The notes under the pieces were generated by a model. That model ran no database searches. It was not told where the DNA came from and saw nothing but the letters and a program-made list of their open reading frames with translations. Position numbers and translations under genes: made by a program. Below, in pieces: positions 1 to 6,546 of a stretch of DNA of 14,639 bases; positions within the stretch are counted from its first letter, which is position 1, and every line of letters starts with the position of its first letter. Source of the stretch: Olsenella_K sp036454645 (GTDB lineage Bacteria; Actinomycetota; Coriobacteriia; Coriobacteriales; Atopobiaceae); the NCBI GenBank assembly GCA_036454645.1, contig JAZHSQ010000050.1:1-14639 (forward strand). Reading direction: 5' to 3'.

Positions 1-305
1 CGCGAGGTGGTGCAGATTTCCGAGTTGTGTACGGGGCAGGGGGTGACCGAGCGGTGGGCGCTTGGGTGGGTGCTTGCGTTTGCCCAGGATTCCGACGGGG
101 CACCTCGGCATCGGAGGGCACCCCTCGTCCGAGGCGGGGCGCACGGGCGTCGGGGGGCACCCCGACCCGTCCATAAGTCCCAAAGATGCACCGGTCGCTC
201 GCCGCAATTGAGGTTGACCCCACGCGCGCACGGAGGGCCGGCGCCGCACCCCGCGTCCGCGCGAGGCGCGGCGGAGTCCTGCGGGCGCCGTACGGCCGCG
301 ACCCC

Positions 306-343
306 AAAAAGCGCCACGGGGCCGACGTACCGACCCCGTGGCG
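306..343 (-). terminator. Rho-independent terminator of the leftward oxidoreductase
   Basis: Arms 312-324 and 331-343 pair as CGCCACGGGG with CCCCGTGGCG, plus two more pairs beyond one mismatch, around a six-base loop. Read on the minus strand, the stem is followed by five T residues (306-310 on the plus strand are A). It lies about 100 bases after the stop of the reductase gene at 441. Confidence 0.75.
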
Positions 344-413
344 TAGTCGTGCGGCGTACCGACCCCGTGGCGCTGTCGTGCTGCGTACCGACCAAGTGGC
401 GCAGTCGTGCCGC
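327..413. repeat. Three 29-bp tandem repeats containing the terminator arm
   Basis: Three head-to-tail 29-bp units lie at 327-355, 356-384 and 385-413. Each begins GTACCGACC and contains GTGGCG and GTCGTGC. The first unit supplies the right arm of the terminator, so the left arm (312-324) could pair with the arm in unit 1 or 2. Unit 3 has AA in place of CC in the arm and would pair less well. Confidence 0.8.
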
Positions 414-440
414 CCCCGGAGCGCCCCTCGGCGCGCGCCG

Positions 441-2435
441 CTAGATCGTGCGCGCGACCTCGTAGGCGTCCCAGATCGCGGTGAGGATGTTGCCCACGCG
501 GCGCTCGTCGCCGACCTCGTGCACCTCGTAGCCGCGTCCGCGCAGGTCGGGGGCGAGCGACGGGTTCGGCCTGAAGCCGACGGCGATGACGACCGTGTCT
601 GCGGGCAGGGTGCGCTCGCCGTCCGGGCCCTCGACCACGGCCCCCTCGTCGGTGACGGCGGAGATGCGCGTGCTCGTGAGGATGGGTGTCCCGTGGTGCG
701 CGAACGCGTCGTTGAGGTACATCTTGTTGGGCAGCGGCACCGCGGGGCCGAAGCTCAGGATCTGGGGCAGCGCCTCCACGATGGAGACGTCATGGCCCTT
801 GTTGACGAGGTCGAGCGAGATCTCGCAGCCGACGAGGCCGCCGCCCACGACCACCACGCGCCGCCCGACGCGCTCCTCGTGCAGGAGGGCGTCGATGCAG
901 CCGAGGGCCTTGGGGTGGTCGATGCCGGGGATCTTGGGCATGACGGGGGAGGAGCCGTTGGCGAGGACGACGGCGTCCGGGCCCAGCCCGTCGATCAGCT
1001 CGGGCGTGGCCTCGACGCCCATGCAGACGTCGACGCCCCAGTCGGCCAGCTCCCCCTGGTACCAGAGGTTCAGCTCGCGCACCTCGCTCTTGAAGTCGTG
1101 GGAGCCCCCGCTGATCAGGTGCCCGCCGAGGCTGTCGCCCTTCTCGAACAGCATGACCCTGTGGCCGCGCATGGCGCAGGTGCGCGCCGCCTCCATGCCG
1201 GCCACGCCTCCGCCCACGACCACGACGAACCTCTGCGCGAGCGCGGGCCTCGGCGCGTAGTCCGCGTCGCGCCCGATGAGGGGGTTCACCGCGCAGCCGC
1301 TGGGCAGGCCCTGGAAGAGCCGGAGCAGGCAGCCCTGGTTGCAGGCGATGCAGGGGCGGATCTTGTCCGGCCGGCCGATCGAGACCTTCTTGGGCAGGTC
1401 GGGGTCGGCGAGCATGGGGCGGCCGATCGCGACGGCGTCGAAGGCGCCCTCCTCGATGCAGCGCTCGTCGCAGTCGACGTCGCCCATGCGGCTCCCGCAG
1501 ACGATGGGGATGCCCACGGCCTCCTTCGCGGCGCGCGCGAGCCCCTCCATGTAGCCGCGCTTGAGGTACATGGGCGGGCAGGCGTAGTAGAAGCTGTCGT
1601 AGACGCCGGTGTCCACGTCGAGGGCGTCCACGCCCGCCTCCTCCAGGATGCGGCAGATCTGGATGCCCTCCTCGAGCGTGCGGTACGCCTCTCCCTCGCC
1701 GTCGACCGAGCCCTGGTTGAAGCCCTTGGCGTAGGCCTTGAGGCCGAGGCGCACGGTCACGGCGAAGTCCTCGCCGCAGGCCCGCTTGATGCCCTCGACG
1801 ATCTGCGTGCACATGCGCATGCGGCCGCGCAGGTCCCCGCCGTACTCGTCCGTGCGGCGGTTGGTGAGCGAGGAGGCCATCTGATCGAGCAGGTAGCCCC
1901 AGTGGATGGCGTGGACCTCGACGCCGGGGAAGCCCGCCTGCCGGACCACCTCGGCGGCGTCGACCATCATCTGGATCTTCTCCCTGACCTGCTCGGTCGT
2001 CAGGACGGGGTTCATCTGGTCGGTGGTGCCGAAGTAGGGGTTGGCGCTGGGGCCGTAGGAGCCGGGGCTGTTGCGGCCGAGGCCGGCGGAGATCTGGACG
2101 AACATCTTGGCGCCATGGGCCTCGAGGCGGGAGAGGAGGGCCGCGGAGCTCACGCAGAACGCCCGGCGCGATTCGCTCGTCGCCATGAACGAGGGCCCGA
2201 GCGCGCCGGCGGGGTCGATCTTGTAGTCGGTCATGAGGGCACCGGTCTGCACCAGGCCCATGCCGCCCTGCGCGCGCCTCACGAAGTACTCGATCCCCTC
2301 CTTAGAGAAGGACCCGTCGGGCGCGAGGTAGTAGCCGGTGGTGGTCGGCGCCATCACGAAGCGGTTCTTGATCCTCACCTTGCCGATCGAGAAGGGGCTG
2401 TTGAGGGCCGCGTACTGGTCCGAGTGGTCTGACAT
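441..2435 (-). CDS. NADH:flavin oxidoreductase / enoate reductase-like (FMN, 4Fe-4S, FAD), 664 aa
   Basis: This is an Old Yellow Enzyme-superfamily reductase of the 2,4-dienoyl-CoA reductase / enoate reductase / BaiCD-BaiH type. Members reduce C=C bonds of enoates, enones or steroids using NAD(P)H in the cytoplasm. An N-terminal TIM barrel (about 10-355) contains the family stretch LTNRRTDEYGG (190-200). A 4Fe-4S cluster motif follows at Cys362, Cys365, Cys369 and Cys381. Two Rossmann folds bind FAD (VVVVGGGVAG from 404) and NAD(P)H (VVVVGGGLVG from 527). The length is normal for the family. The ATG at 2435 is chosen because AGGAGG lies four bases upstream and the usual family N-terminus (NSPFSIGKVRIKNRF) follows; a longer upstream frame is low complexity. 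The substrate cannot be read from sequence. The barrel active-site stretch reads HAIHWGYLLDQ rather than the common HGAHGYLLSQ. The gene appears monocistronic. Confidence 0.93.
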   Translation of the reverse strand: MSDHSDQYAALNSPFSIGKVRIKNRFVMAPTTTGYYLAPDGSFSKEGIEYFVRRAQGGMGLVQTGALMTDYKIDPAGALGPSFMATSESRRAFCVSSAALLSRLEAHGAKMFVQISAGLGRNSPGSYGPSANPYFGTTDQMNPVLTTEQVREKIQMMVDAAEVVRQAGFPGVEVHAIHWGYLLDQMASSLTNRRTDEYGGDLRGRMRMCTQIVEGIKRACGEDFAVTVRLGLKAYAKGFNQGSVDGEGEAYRTLEEGIQICRILEEAGVDALDVDTGVYDSFYYACPPMYLKRGYMEGLARAAKEAVGIPIVCGSRMGDVDCDERCIEEGAFDAVAIGRPMLADPDLPKKVSIGRPDKIRPCIACNQGCLLRLFQGLPSGCAVNPLIGRDADYAPRPALAQRFVVVVGGGVAGMEAARTCAMRGHRVMLFEKGDSLGGHLISGGSHDFKSEVRELNLWYQGELADWGVDVCMGVEATPELIDGLGPDAVVLANGSSPVMPKIPGIDHPKALGCIDALLHEERVGRRVVVVGGGLVGCEISLDLVNKGHDVSIVEALPQILSFGPAVPLPNKMYLNDAFAHHGTPILTSTRISAVTDEGAVVEGPDGERTLPADTVVIAVGFRPNPSLAPDLRGRGYEVHEVGDERRVGNILTAIWDAYEVARTI

Positions 2436-2518
2436 GATGCCTCCTAGGACGTGTCCAGGCTCCGCGTGGGGCGCGAGGCGTCCGCGGGGCCCGCGGGCCG
2501 TGCGGGCGCCGGCGCCCC

Positions 2519-2538
2519 CTTCAGATGACTGAAGTATA
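2519..2538 (-). promoter_or_regulatory. Candidate -10 element and operator dyad of the oxidoreductase
   Basis: On the minus strand TATACT (2538 to 2533) looks like a -10 element about 100 bases before the reductase ATG. No good -35 element is seen. A perfect dyad with 6-bp arms, CTTCAG-ATGA-CTGAAG (2519-2534), overlaps its edge and the expected transcription start. It could be an operator or a 5'-end hairpin. Confidence 0.4.
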
Positions 2539-2703
2539 GACAAGCCTTACCCGGGTTCGGCCAGCGCGCGGGCCAGCGTTCGCACGGCGCGGGGCGGCGG
2601 CCCTGCGGCGTGGCCTGCCTCTGCGGCCTGGGCCTCGCCCCTCGCGAACGCCGCGCCGCCCTCGGACGGCTATGCTTGTGACGCATGCCGTGCCGCGCGC
2701 GAG

Positions 2704-2757
2704 CCAGCGCGCCGCGCGCGAGCCGCCAGCGCGCCCCACGCCAGTCGCCAGCGCGCC
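2704..2757. repeat. Three CCAGCGCGCC direct repeats at 22-bp spacing
   Basis: The 10-mer CCAGCGCGCC occurs at 2704-2713, 2726-2735 and 2748-2757, exactly 22 bp apart, which is about two helical turns. Near matches occur around 2561 and 2573. The array lies upstream of the YhcH-like gene (start 2822) in the divergent region between 2436 and 2821. It may be a phased regulator-binding array or simply GC-rich slippage. A TATGCT hexamer at 2671-2676 is a weak candidate -10 for the rightward gene. Confidence 0.45.
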
Positions 2758-2821
2758 GCGAGGCATGCGCCGGGAGGACGGACAGGCGCCGCAAAGCCAC
2801 GGCGCCAGACGGGAGGCACCT

Positions 2822-3316
2822 GTGATCTACGACGGAACCGCTGCTATCGACCGCTACCGCGGGCTCTACCGCGGCCTCGACGCGCTCATCGACTGGCTGG
2901 GCGAGAACGACCCCGCCAGCCTGCCCGACGGCTGCACCAAGCTGCGCGGCGACCTGCTCTTCGCCAACGTCATGCGCCCGACGACGCGCCTCGCGCAGGA
3001 CGCCACCTACGAGGTGCACCACGACTACATGGACGTCCAGATGGACCTCGAGGGCGCCGAGTCCTTCCGCACCACCGCCGGCCCGACCGTGCTCGAGGGC
3101 GCCTTCGACGAGAAGGACGACTTCGCCCTGCTGCACCCGGAGGACCCCGACGACTTCCTTGCGGCGACGCTCGGACCCGGCTGCTTCGTGCTCTTCGCCG
3201 TCGGCGAGCCCCACATGCCGACCGTCGTCGTGCCCGGCGGCGAGCCCACGCCCATCCGCAAGGTCTGCTTCAAGCTGGCGGTCGACAGGCTGTGGGAGAA
3301 GGACGCGCAGCTCTAG
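2822..3316 (+). CDS. YhcH/YjgK/YiaL family protein (DUF386; NanQ-like sugar anomerase), 164 aa
   Basis: This is a small cupin-fold protein of the YhcH/YjgK/YiaL family. Characterised members include the N-acetylneuraminate anomerase NanQ and the EbgC beta-galactosidase subunit; they act on free sugars in the cytoplasm and usually bind a metal. The family-typical start IYDGTAAIDRYRGL, the central HHDYMDVQMDLEG with candidate metal-binding histidines, and the C-terminal GEPHMPTVVV and IRKVCFKLAV support the call. The GTG at 2822 is chosen because GGAGG lies five bases upstream and the protein then begins as family members do. A longer frame back to 2672 would add about 50 low-complexity residues encoded by the repeat array. 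No sugar genes adjoin it, so the substrate is open. The downstream TetR gene is convergent. Confidence 0.88.
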   Translation: MIYDGTAAIDRYRGLYRGLDALIDWLGENDPASLPDGCTKLRGDLLFANVMRPTTRLAQDATYEVHHDYMDVQMDLEGAESFRTTAGPTVLEGAFDEKDDFALLHPEDPDDFLAATLGPGCFVLFAVGEPHMPTVVVPGGEPTPIRKVCFKLAVDRLWEKDAQL

Positions 3317-3390
3317 GGTCTACGGGGCGGACGCCGGCGCGGCTGCGACGGGGGTGCGACGCGGATGCCCGCGCCGCCGCCAGACCGCCG

Positions 3391-3963
3391 CTAGCCGGCG
3401 TCCTTCTCGCCCGGCGCCTGCACGTCGAGGACCGCGGCGAGGCTGCTGCCGAAGGCGTCGCGCCACCCGAGCGTGCCATGGCTGATGCACCAGTAGCAGA
3501 AGTAGCCGGTGAACATGCGGTCGCACGCCTCGCAGAGCCGCTCGGGGTCGGAGGCGTTGGCGAACTCGCCCGTGGCCTGCCCGCGGGCGATGATCGAGGC
3601 CATGGTGCGCTTGAGGTAGGGGCGCTCGTCCAGGCTGTGGTGGTCCTCGTGCAGGTTGGTGATGAGCATCCGGCGCATGAGCTCCTCGCCCGCGGACTCG
3701 GTCTCGTCGGCGATGGTGTCGTAGCAGATGCGCAGCTGCTCCCAGGCGCTCGTGGTGCCCACGAGCTCGCCGAGGCGCTCGCTGAGGCGGGCGGAGACGC
3801 CGTCGTAGAAGTCGACGATGATGTCGTCCTTGGAGCGGAAGCGGCTGTAGAAGGTCGGCTTGCTGATGCCGCAGGCGTCGCAGATGTCCTGCACCGTGAC
3901 GTTGGCGTAGCCTCGCTCCCTGAAGAGCGCGAGCGCCTTGCCTTCGATCTGCTGCCTGTCCAA
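3391..3963 (-). CDS. TetR/AcrR-family transcriptional regulator, 190 aa
   Basis: This is a one-component repressor. The N-terminal helix-turn-helix (about residues 22-46) reads VTVQDICDACGISKPTFYSRF, and SKDDII follows as in canonical TetR DNA-binding domains. The rest is an all-helical ligand-binding and dimerisation domain that is not conserved enough to predict the inducer; it contains HEDHH and several Cys/Trp residues. The start is taken as TTG at 3963, preceded by GGGAGG at five to six bases; the ATG at 4089 would add 42 non-homologous residues. It lies on the same strand as, and 212 bp downstream of, the ABC-F gene. A dyad in its own leader suggests autoregulation. Targets could include the ABC-F gene or the flavin reductase, but this is inference. 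Confidence 0.9.
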   Translation of the reverse strand: MDRQQIEGKALALFRERGYANVTVQDICDACGISKPTFYSRFRSKDDIIVDFYDGVSARLSERLGELVGTTSAWEQLRICYDTIADETESAGEELMRRMLITNLHEDHHSLDERPYLKRTMASIIARGQATGEFANASDPERLCEACDRMFTGYFCYWCISHGTLGWRDAFGSSLAAVLDVQAPGEKDAG

Positions 3964-4036
3964 TGTCCCTCCCGAACCCTCGCGTACATGGCGCCACCGG
4001 CTCGCACCGGGCGAGCAGCCGGCTCGCGCCGGGCAT

Positions 4037-4092
4037 GCCGGTGACTGACGACCGGCGAACTTCTCGATTGTATCCCCGCGATTATGCATCGC
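4037..4092 (-). promoter_or_regulatory. Candidate TetR-gene promoter and operator dyads
   Basis: On the minus strand TACAAT (4072 to 4067) is a plausible -10 element. Downstream, near the expected transcription start, lies a perfect 6-bp-arm dyad GCCGGT-N8-ACCGGC (4037-4056). Upstream, toward the -35 region, is GCGAT-N5-ATCGC (4078-4092). TetR proteins commonly bind dyads overlapping their own promoter, so either could be the operator. No good -35 hexamer is seen. Confidence 0.4.
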
Positions 4093-4175
4093 CGCGCGTC
4101 GCGTCTCCAGGAGGCGGGCGCCGGGCGTCGGCGCGGCGTCCGCAGGGGCCGGGGCGTCCGTGGGAGCGCCGGCCG

Positions 4176-5699
4176 TCAGTGCACCGCGAGGCGCGCGCCG
4201 GCGGCGCCCGCAGGCACGAGCTCCCAGGTGACGTCGCAGGAGTCCGCCACGGCGCGCTCGTCGTGGCTGACGAGGACGAGCGCACCGGGGAAGGCCGCCA
4301 GGAAGCTCGCGAGCGCCTCGACCGAGTGCAGGTCGAGGTGGTTGGTCGGCTCGTCCATGACCAGGAGCTGCGGCTCGTCGAGGCTCGCCTCTGCGATTAC
4401 GAGCTTGCGCAGCTCGCCGGGGCTCAGGCTCCCGCCGGCGAGAAGGGCGTCGGGGTCCGAGTTGAGCTGGGCCACCACGGACAGGACGCGCCCGCGCTCG
4501 GCGGCCGGCAGCCCGCGGAGCCTCGCCACCGCGGCCCCCTCCCGCGCGGGTCCCAGCTCCTGAGGCACGTAGAGGGCGGGCACGTCCTCGGGGACCGCCG
4601 CGACGAGGGCCCTGACCAGCGTGGACTTGCCCGACCCGTTGGGGCCGACGAGCCCTACGTGGTCGGCGCTCCCCAGGTGGAGCTCGGGGACGAGGACCCC
4701 CGGCAGCGCGCCGTCCGGTCCGTGGGGCGCGCCCTCCCCGTACGGCACGACGCCTGCCGGCAGGTGCGCGAGCACCTGGCGGCGCGAGCGCGACCCGAAG
4801 CCGGGGAGGCGCCCGTCGTAGCGCCGGGCGACGAAGGCCGCCTCTGCGTCCGCGGACTTCTCGCCTATGCGCGCGTCGAGCGACTTGGCGAGCCTACCGG
4901 CCACGCCGTCCTTGCCGCTCACGATCGCGCGCCCGATCCTCTCGCGGGCGTCGTGGTCCCGGGGGTCGAGGCCCCTGCGGCTGCGCAGGGCGTCCGTCCG
5001 CGAGGCGGCCTCCACGCGCCGCTGGCGCTCCGCCCGGAGCCTGCGCTCCTCCCGCCTGGCCGCGTCCTGGCGCGCCGCCGCGGAGGCGACGTCCGCCCGG
5101 GCCTGGCCGGAGGCCTGGCTGTAGCCGCCCGGTCGCATGCGCCACCCTCCTGCCTCGAACATGAGGCAGCGGTCGACAAGGGCGTCGAGCAGCGCTCGGT
5201 CGTGCGAGATGAGGATGCCGACGCCGTCGCAGGCGCGCAGGGCGTCGAGCACGCGCGTGCGCGTGGGGGCGTCGAGGTGGTTGGTCGGCTCGTCCATCAC
5301 GAGGACGTCGGGGCGGCGCCAGAGCGCCACCGCCACCTGCAGCCGCTTGCGCTGCCCGCAGGAGAGCTCGGCGTAGCGCCAGGGCCACGAGTCGTCGATG
5401 CCGAGCCGGGCGCGCAGGGAGACGGCCTCGGCGCCATAGTCGCAGGCGAAGTCCGAAAGGCCCTCCGGCTCGAGGTCCGCGTCCTGCTCGCAGTACGACG
5501 AGACCAGGCCGCGCGGGCCCACGGCGCCCGACGTGGGGGAGAGCTGCCCCGTGGCGACGCGCGCGAGCGTGGACTTGCCGCAGCCGTTGTCGCCCACGAC
5601 GCCGGTCCAGCCGCGCGGGAAGGTGACGGTGACGCCGGCGAGGGCCTCGTGCGGGCTGCCGGCATAGGTGTAGTGGACGTTGGAGAGGTTGAGCTGCAT
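4176..5699 (-). CDS. ABC-F family ATPase (ribosome-associated type), 507 aa
   Basis: The protein has two tandem ABC ATPase domains and no membrane segments, the ABC-F architecture. Such proteins act on the ribosome as translation factors or antibiotic-resistance (target protection) factors. Domain 1: Walker A GDNGCGKST (36-44), signature LSCGQ (112-116), Walker B VLVMDEPTNHLD (132-143), His166. Domain 2: Walker A GPNGSGKST (352-360), signature LSPGE (425-429), Walker B LLVMDEPTNHLD (445-456), His479. The interdomain region (about 190-290) is charged, Arg/Ala-rich and helical, the position of the P-site tRNA interaction motif that decides antibiotic specificity. Both catalytic glutamates are present; both signatures deviate from LSGGQ. 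The ATG at 5699 has GAGG six bases upstream. The leader is long and the next leftward gene is the TetR regulator. Whether it confers resistance cannot be decided from sequence. Confidence 0.88.
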   Translation of the reverse strand: MQLNLSNVHYTYAGSPHEALAGVTVTFPRGWTGVVGDNGCGKSTLARVATGQLSPTSGAVGPRGLVSSYCEQDADLEPEGLSDFACDYGAEAVSLRARLGIDDSWPWRYAELSCGQRKRLQVAVALWRRPDVLVMDEPTNHLDAPTRTRVLDALRACDGVGILISHDRALLDALVDRCLMFEAGGWRMRPGGYSQASGQARADVASAAARQDAARREERRLRAERQRRVEAASRTDALRSRRGLDPRDHDARERIGRAIVSGKDGVAGRLAKSLDARIGEKSADAEAAFVARRYDGRLPGFGSRSRRQVLAHLPAGVVPYGEGAPHGPDGALPGVLVPELHLGSADHVGLVGPNGSGKSTLVRALVAAVPEDVPALYVPQELGPAREGAAVARLRGLPAAERGRVLSVVAQLNSDPDALLAGGSLSPGELRKLVIAEASLDEPQLLVMDEPTNHLDLHSVEALASFLAAFPGALVLVSHDERAVADSCDVTWELVPAGAAGARLAVH

Positions 5700-5766
5700 G
5701 GAGGGCCTCGCAGACGCATCGGGGACATGACGGCGCCGGCCGACCGGCCGCGGCGCGCGATGGGGT

Positions 5767-5798
5767 CGTCCCGCTATGGGACGCGTCTACTTGAGCAA
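5767..5798 (-). promoter_or_regulatory. Leader of the ABC-F gene: hairpin and possible micro-ORF
   Basis: Between the ABC-F ATG (5699) and a candidate -10 TACACT near 5863-5858 lies a leader of about 150 nt on the minus strand. It contains a purine-rich Shine-Dalgarno-like run, then a four-codon frame TTG CTC AAG TAG (5798 to 5787), then at once a perfect hairpin CGTCCC-N5-GGGACG (5783 to 5767). A GC-rich segment follows up to the start codon. This resembles ribosome-sensing attenuation leaders known upstream of some ABC-F resistance genes, but no anti-terminator pair was established, so it is only a suggestion. Confidence 0.3.
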
Positions 5799-5939
5799 GG
5801 CCTTCTCCCTTCCTGGGGCCGCTTGCCAAAGGCGTGCCCGAACCTGCAACGTGGCAGAGTGTAGCACAGCGCCGGCGGAGCGTCGGGGTGCGTAGGGGCG
5901 CGGCGAAGCTGCCGCCGAACGAACTTGTCGAGAAATTCC

Positions 5940-5968
5940 TTGATTCCTCGGCGCGAGTCCACTAGACT
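5940..5968 (+). promoter_or_regulatory. Promoter of tRNA-Val copy 1
   Basis: TTGATT (5940-5945), a 17-bp spacer and TAGACT (5963-5968) form a sigma70-type promoter. Transcription is expected to start near 5975, about 25 bases before the mature tRNA. Confidence 0.65.
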
Positions 5969-5977
5969 CATACGAGT

Positions 5978-5991
5978 GCTGCGAGAGCAGC
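5978..5991 (+). other. 5'-leader hairpin of pre-tRNA-Val copy 1 (GNRA loop)
   Basis: GCTGC-GAGA-GCAGC is a 5-bp stem closed by a GAGA (GNRA) tetraloop, placed at the very start of the predicted primary transcript and nine bases before the tRNA. The second tRNA-Val leader has the equivalent hairpin with a compensatory T-A to C-G change. Confidence 0.6.
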
Positions 5992-6000
5992 TACATATTC

Positions 6001-6075
6001 GGGCGTTTAGCTCAGGGGGAGAGCGCTTCCCTGACACGGAAGAGGTCAGAAGTTCAAATCTTCTAACGCCCACCA
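6001..6075 (+). tRNA. tRNA-Val (anticodon GAC), copy 1
   Basis: The full cloverleaf is readable. The acceptor stem pairs GGGCGTT with AACGCCC. The D arm is GCTC/GAGC. The anticodon stem is CTTCC/GGAAG with loop CTGACAC (anticodon GAC at 6033-6035). The T arm is AGAAG/CTTCT with loop TTCAAAT, and CCA is encoded at 6073-6075. It has its own promoter and terminator. An identical copy lies at 12762-12836. Confidence 0.97.
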
Positions 6076-6082
6076 TAAATTC

Positions 6083-6120
6083 GCAGGTCAGAGGCTATGC
6101 TCTCTGGCCTGCTTCCTTTT
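6083..6120 (+). terminator. Rho-independent terminator of tRNA-Val copy 1
   Basis: An 11-bp stem pairs GCAGGTCAGAG (6083-6093) with CTCTGGCCTGC (6102-6112), with one G-T pair. It has an eight-base loop and is followed by TTCCTTTT. The same terminator, slightly diverged, follows the second copy. Confidence 0.9.
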
Positions 6121-6155
6121 GGTCCACGCCCTGGCCGCCGGTTCCGCCGGGTTTT

Positions 6156-6194
6156 GTCGCGAGGAGCTGGGGTTCCGGCCCCAGCACACGCGAC
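6156..6194 (+). other. Two-tier intergenic hairpin
   Basis: An outer stem GTCGCG/CGCGAC (6156-6161 with 6189-6194), a small internal loop and an inner perfect stem GCTGGGG/CCCCAGC around TTCCGG make a 39-nt hairpin. It lies between the tRNA terminator and the 144-bp repeat, in DNA with no gene. It may be a small structured RNA element or a transcription stop; it is not present beside the other repeat copy. Confidence 0.4.
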
Positions 6195-6195
6195 G

Positions 6196-6339
6196 CGCCG
6201 CCCGTATCCGCCCGGGTTACGCACGGCTGAGCTCGCGGGAATTGCCAACTGGGCTTTTGTTCGCGCTGTGCTCAGCCGTGCGTAATTCCGGGGTGCCGCG
6301 GCCTGTCCCGCCGGTCGTTCGAGATGAGCTGCGAGGCCG
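6196..6339. repeat. 144-bp dispersed direct repeat, copy 1
   Basis: This copy matches 7926-8069 at about 94% identity in the same orientation. Its core is a perfect 16-bp inverted repeat, TTACGCACGGCTGAGC (6217-6232) and its complement (6270-6285), extended by CCGG pairs. The 37-base centre can itself partly fold through CGCGA/TCGCG. It lies between the rightward tRNA-Val and the leftward antitoxin locus. The size, dyad and convergent position resemble REP/BIME or MITE-like elements or bidirectional terminators. No coding frame in it is credible. Confidence 0.85.
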
Positions 6340-6439
6340 AGGGCTACCGGGGACGTGCCAATTTCGTGGCTTAATCTCACTGACGCTTCTGCGGTGGCTA
6401 GGATGACGCGTCACGCATGCGGAGAGGGGAAGGCTTCCT

Positions 6440-6546
6440 AATCCTTCCACAGGAAATATCTCTGGGGTATCTCGGAGCTCGTGTACGAACGCGACGATGT
6501 TTACGGTCCGCTGGTCATCGTCCGAGATAAGGACCCTATAGGCCAT
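6440..6546 (-). pseudogene. Probable toxin remnant (RelE/ParE-like)
   Basis: A minus-strand frame begins with ATG at 6546, overlapping the antitoxin stop (ATGGCCTATAG), the coupling usual for type II toxin genes. The first 31 or so residues (MAYRVLISDDDQRTVNIVAFV, then HELRDTPEIF) look like strand-helix pieces of a RelE/ParE toxin. After that the frame becomes unlike any toxin and runs without a stop to 6217, inside the 144-bp repeat. The catalytic core cannot be identified. I read it as a truncated, probably inactive toxin whose remainder was deleted or displaced; the exact break is uncertain. A very divergent intact toxin is the alternative. Confidence 0.4.

Larger units (their letters stand above)
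1..440. other. Gene-poor GC-rich stretch at left edge
   Basis: No convincing gene is seen here. An open frame runs from about position 7 to 444, but its translation is Arg/Pro/Gly-rich low complexity with no recognisable domain, so it is not called. The stretch contains several short GGGGCACC-type hairpins between about 95 and 175, for example TCGGGG-GGCA-CCCCGA. It also holds the terminator and the 29-bp tandem repeats listed separately. It is the 3' side of the leftward oxidoreductase gene. The first 60 bases could be the end of another repeat or gene that continues outside the window. Confidence 0.5.

Noticed and set aside
327..413. CRISPR-like array
   Set aside because: The 29-bp units are contiguous with no spacers, and one unit forms part of a terminator.
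7..444. 145-aa open frame at the left edge
   Set aside because: It is low complexity, crosses the terminator and tandem repeats of the neighbouring gene, and has no recognisable domain or convincing ribosome-binding site.
186..2432. 748-aa plus-strand open frame
   Set aside because: It is antisense to the flavin oxidoreductase, composed of Ala/Asp/Val/His-rich low complexity typical of high-GC shadow frames, and has no domain.
3963..5864. 633-aa plus-strand open frame
   Set aside because: It lies antisense to the ABC-F gene with shadow-frame composition; the opposite strand has full ABC motifs and a ribosome-binding site.
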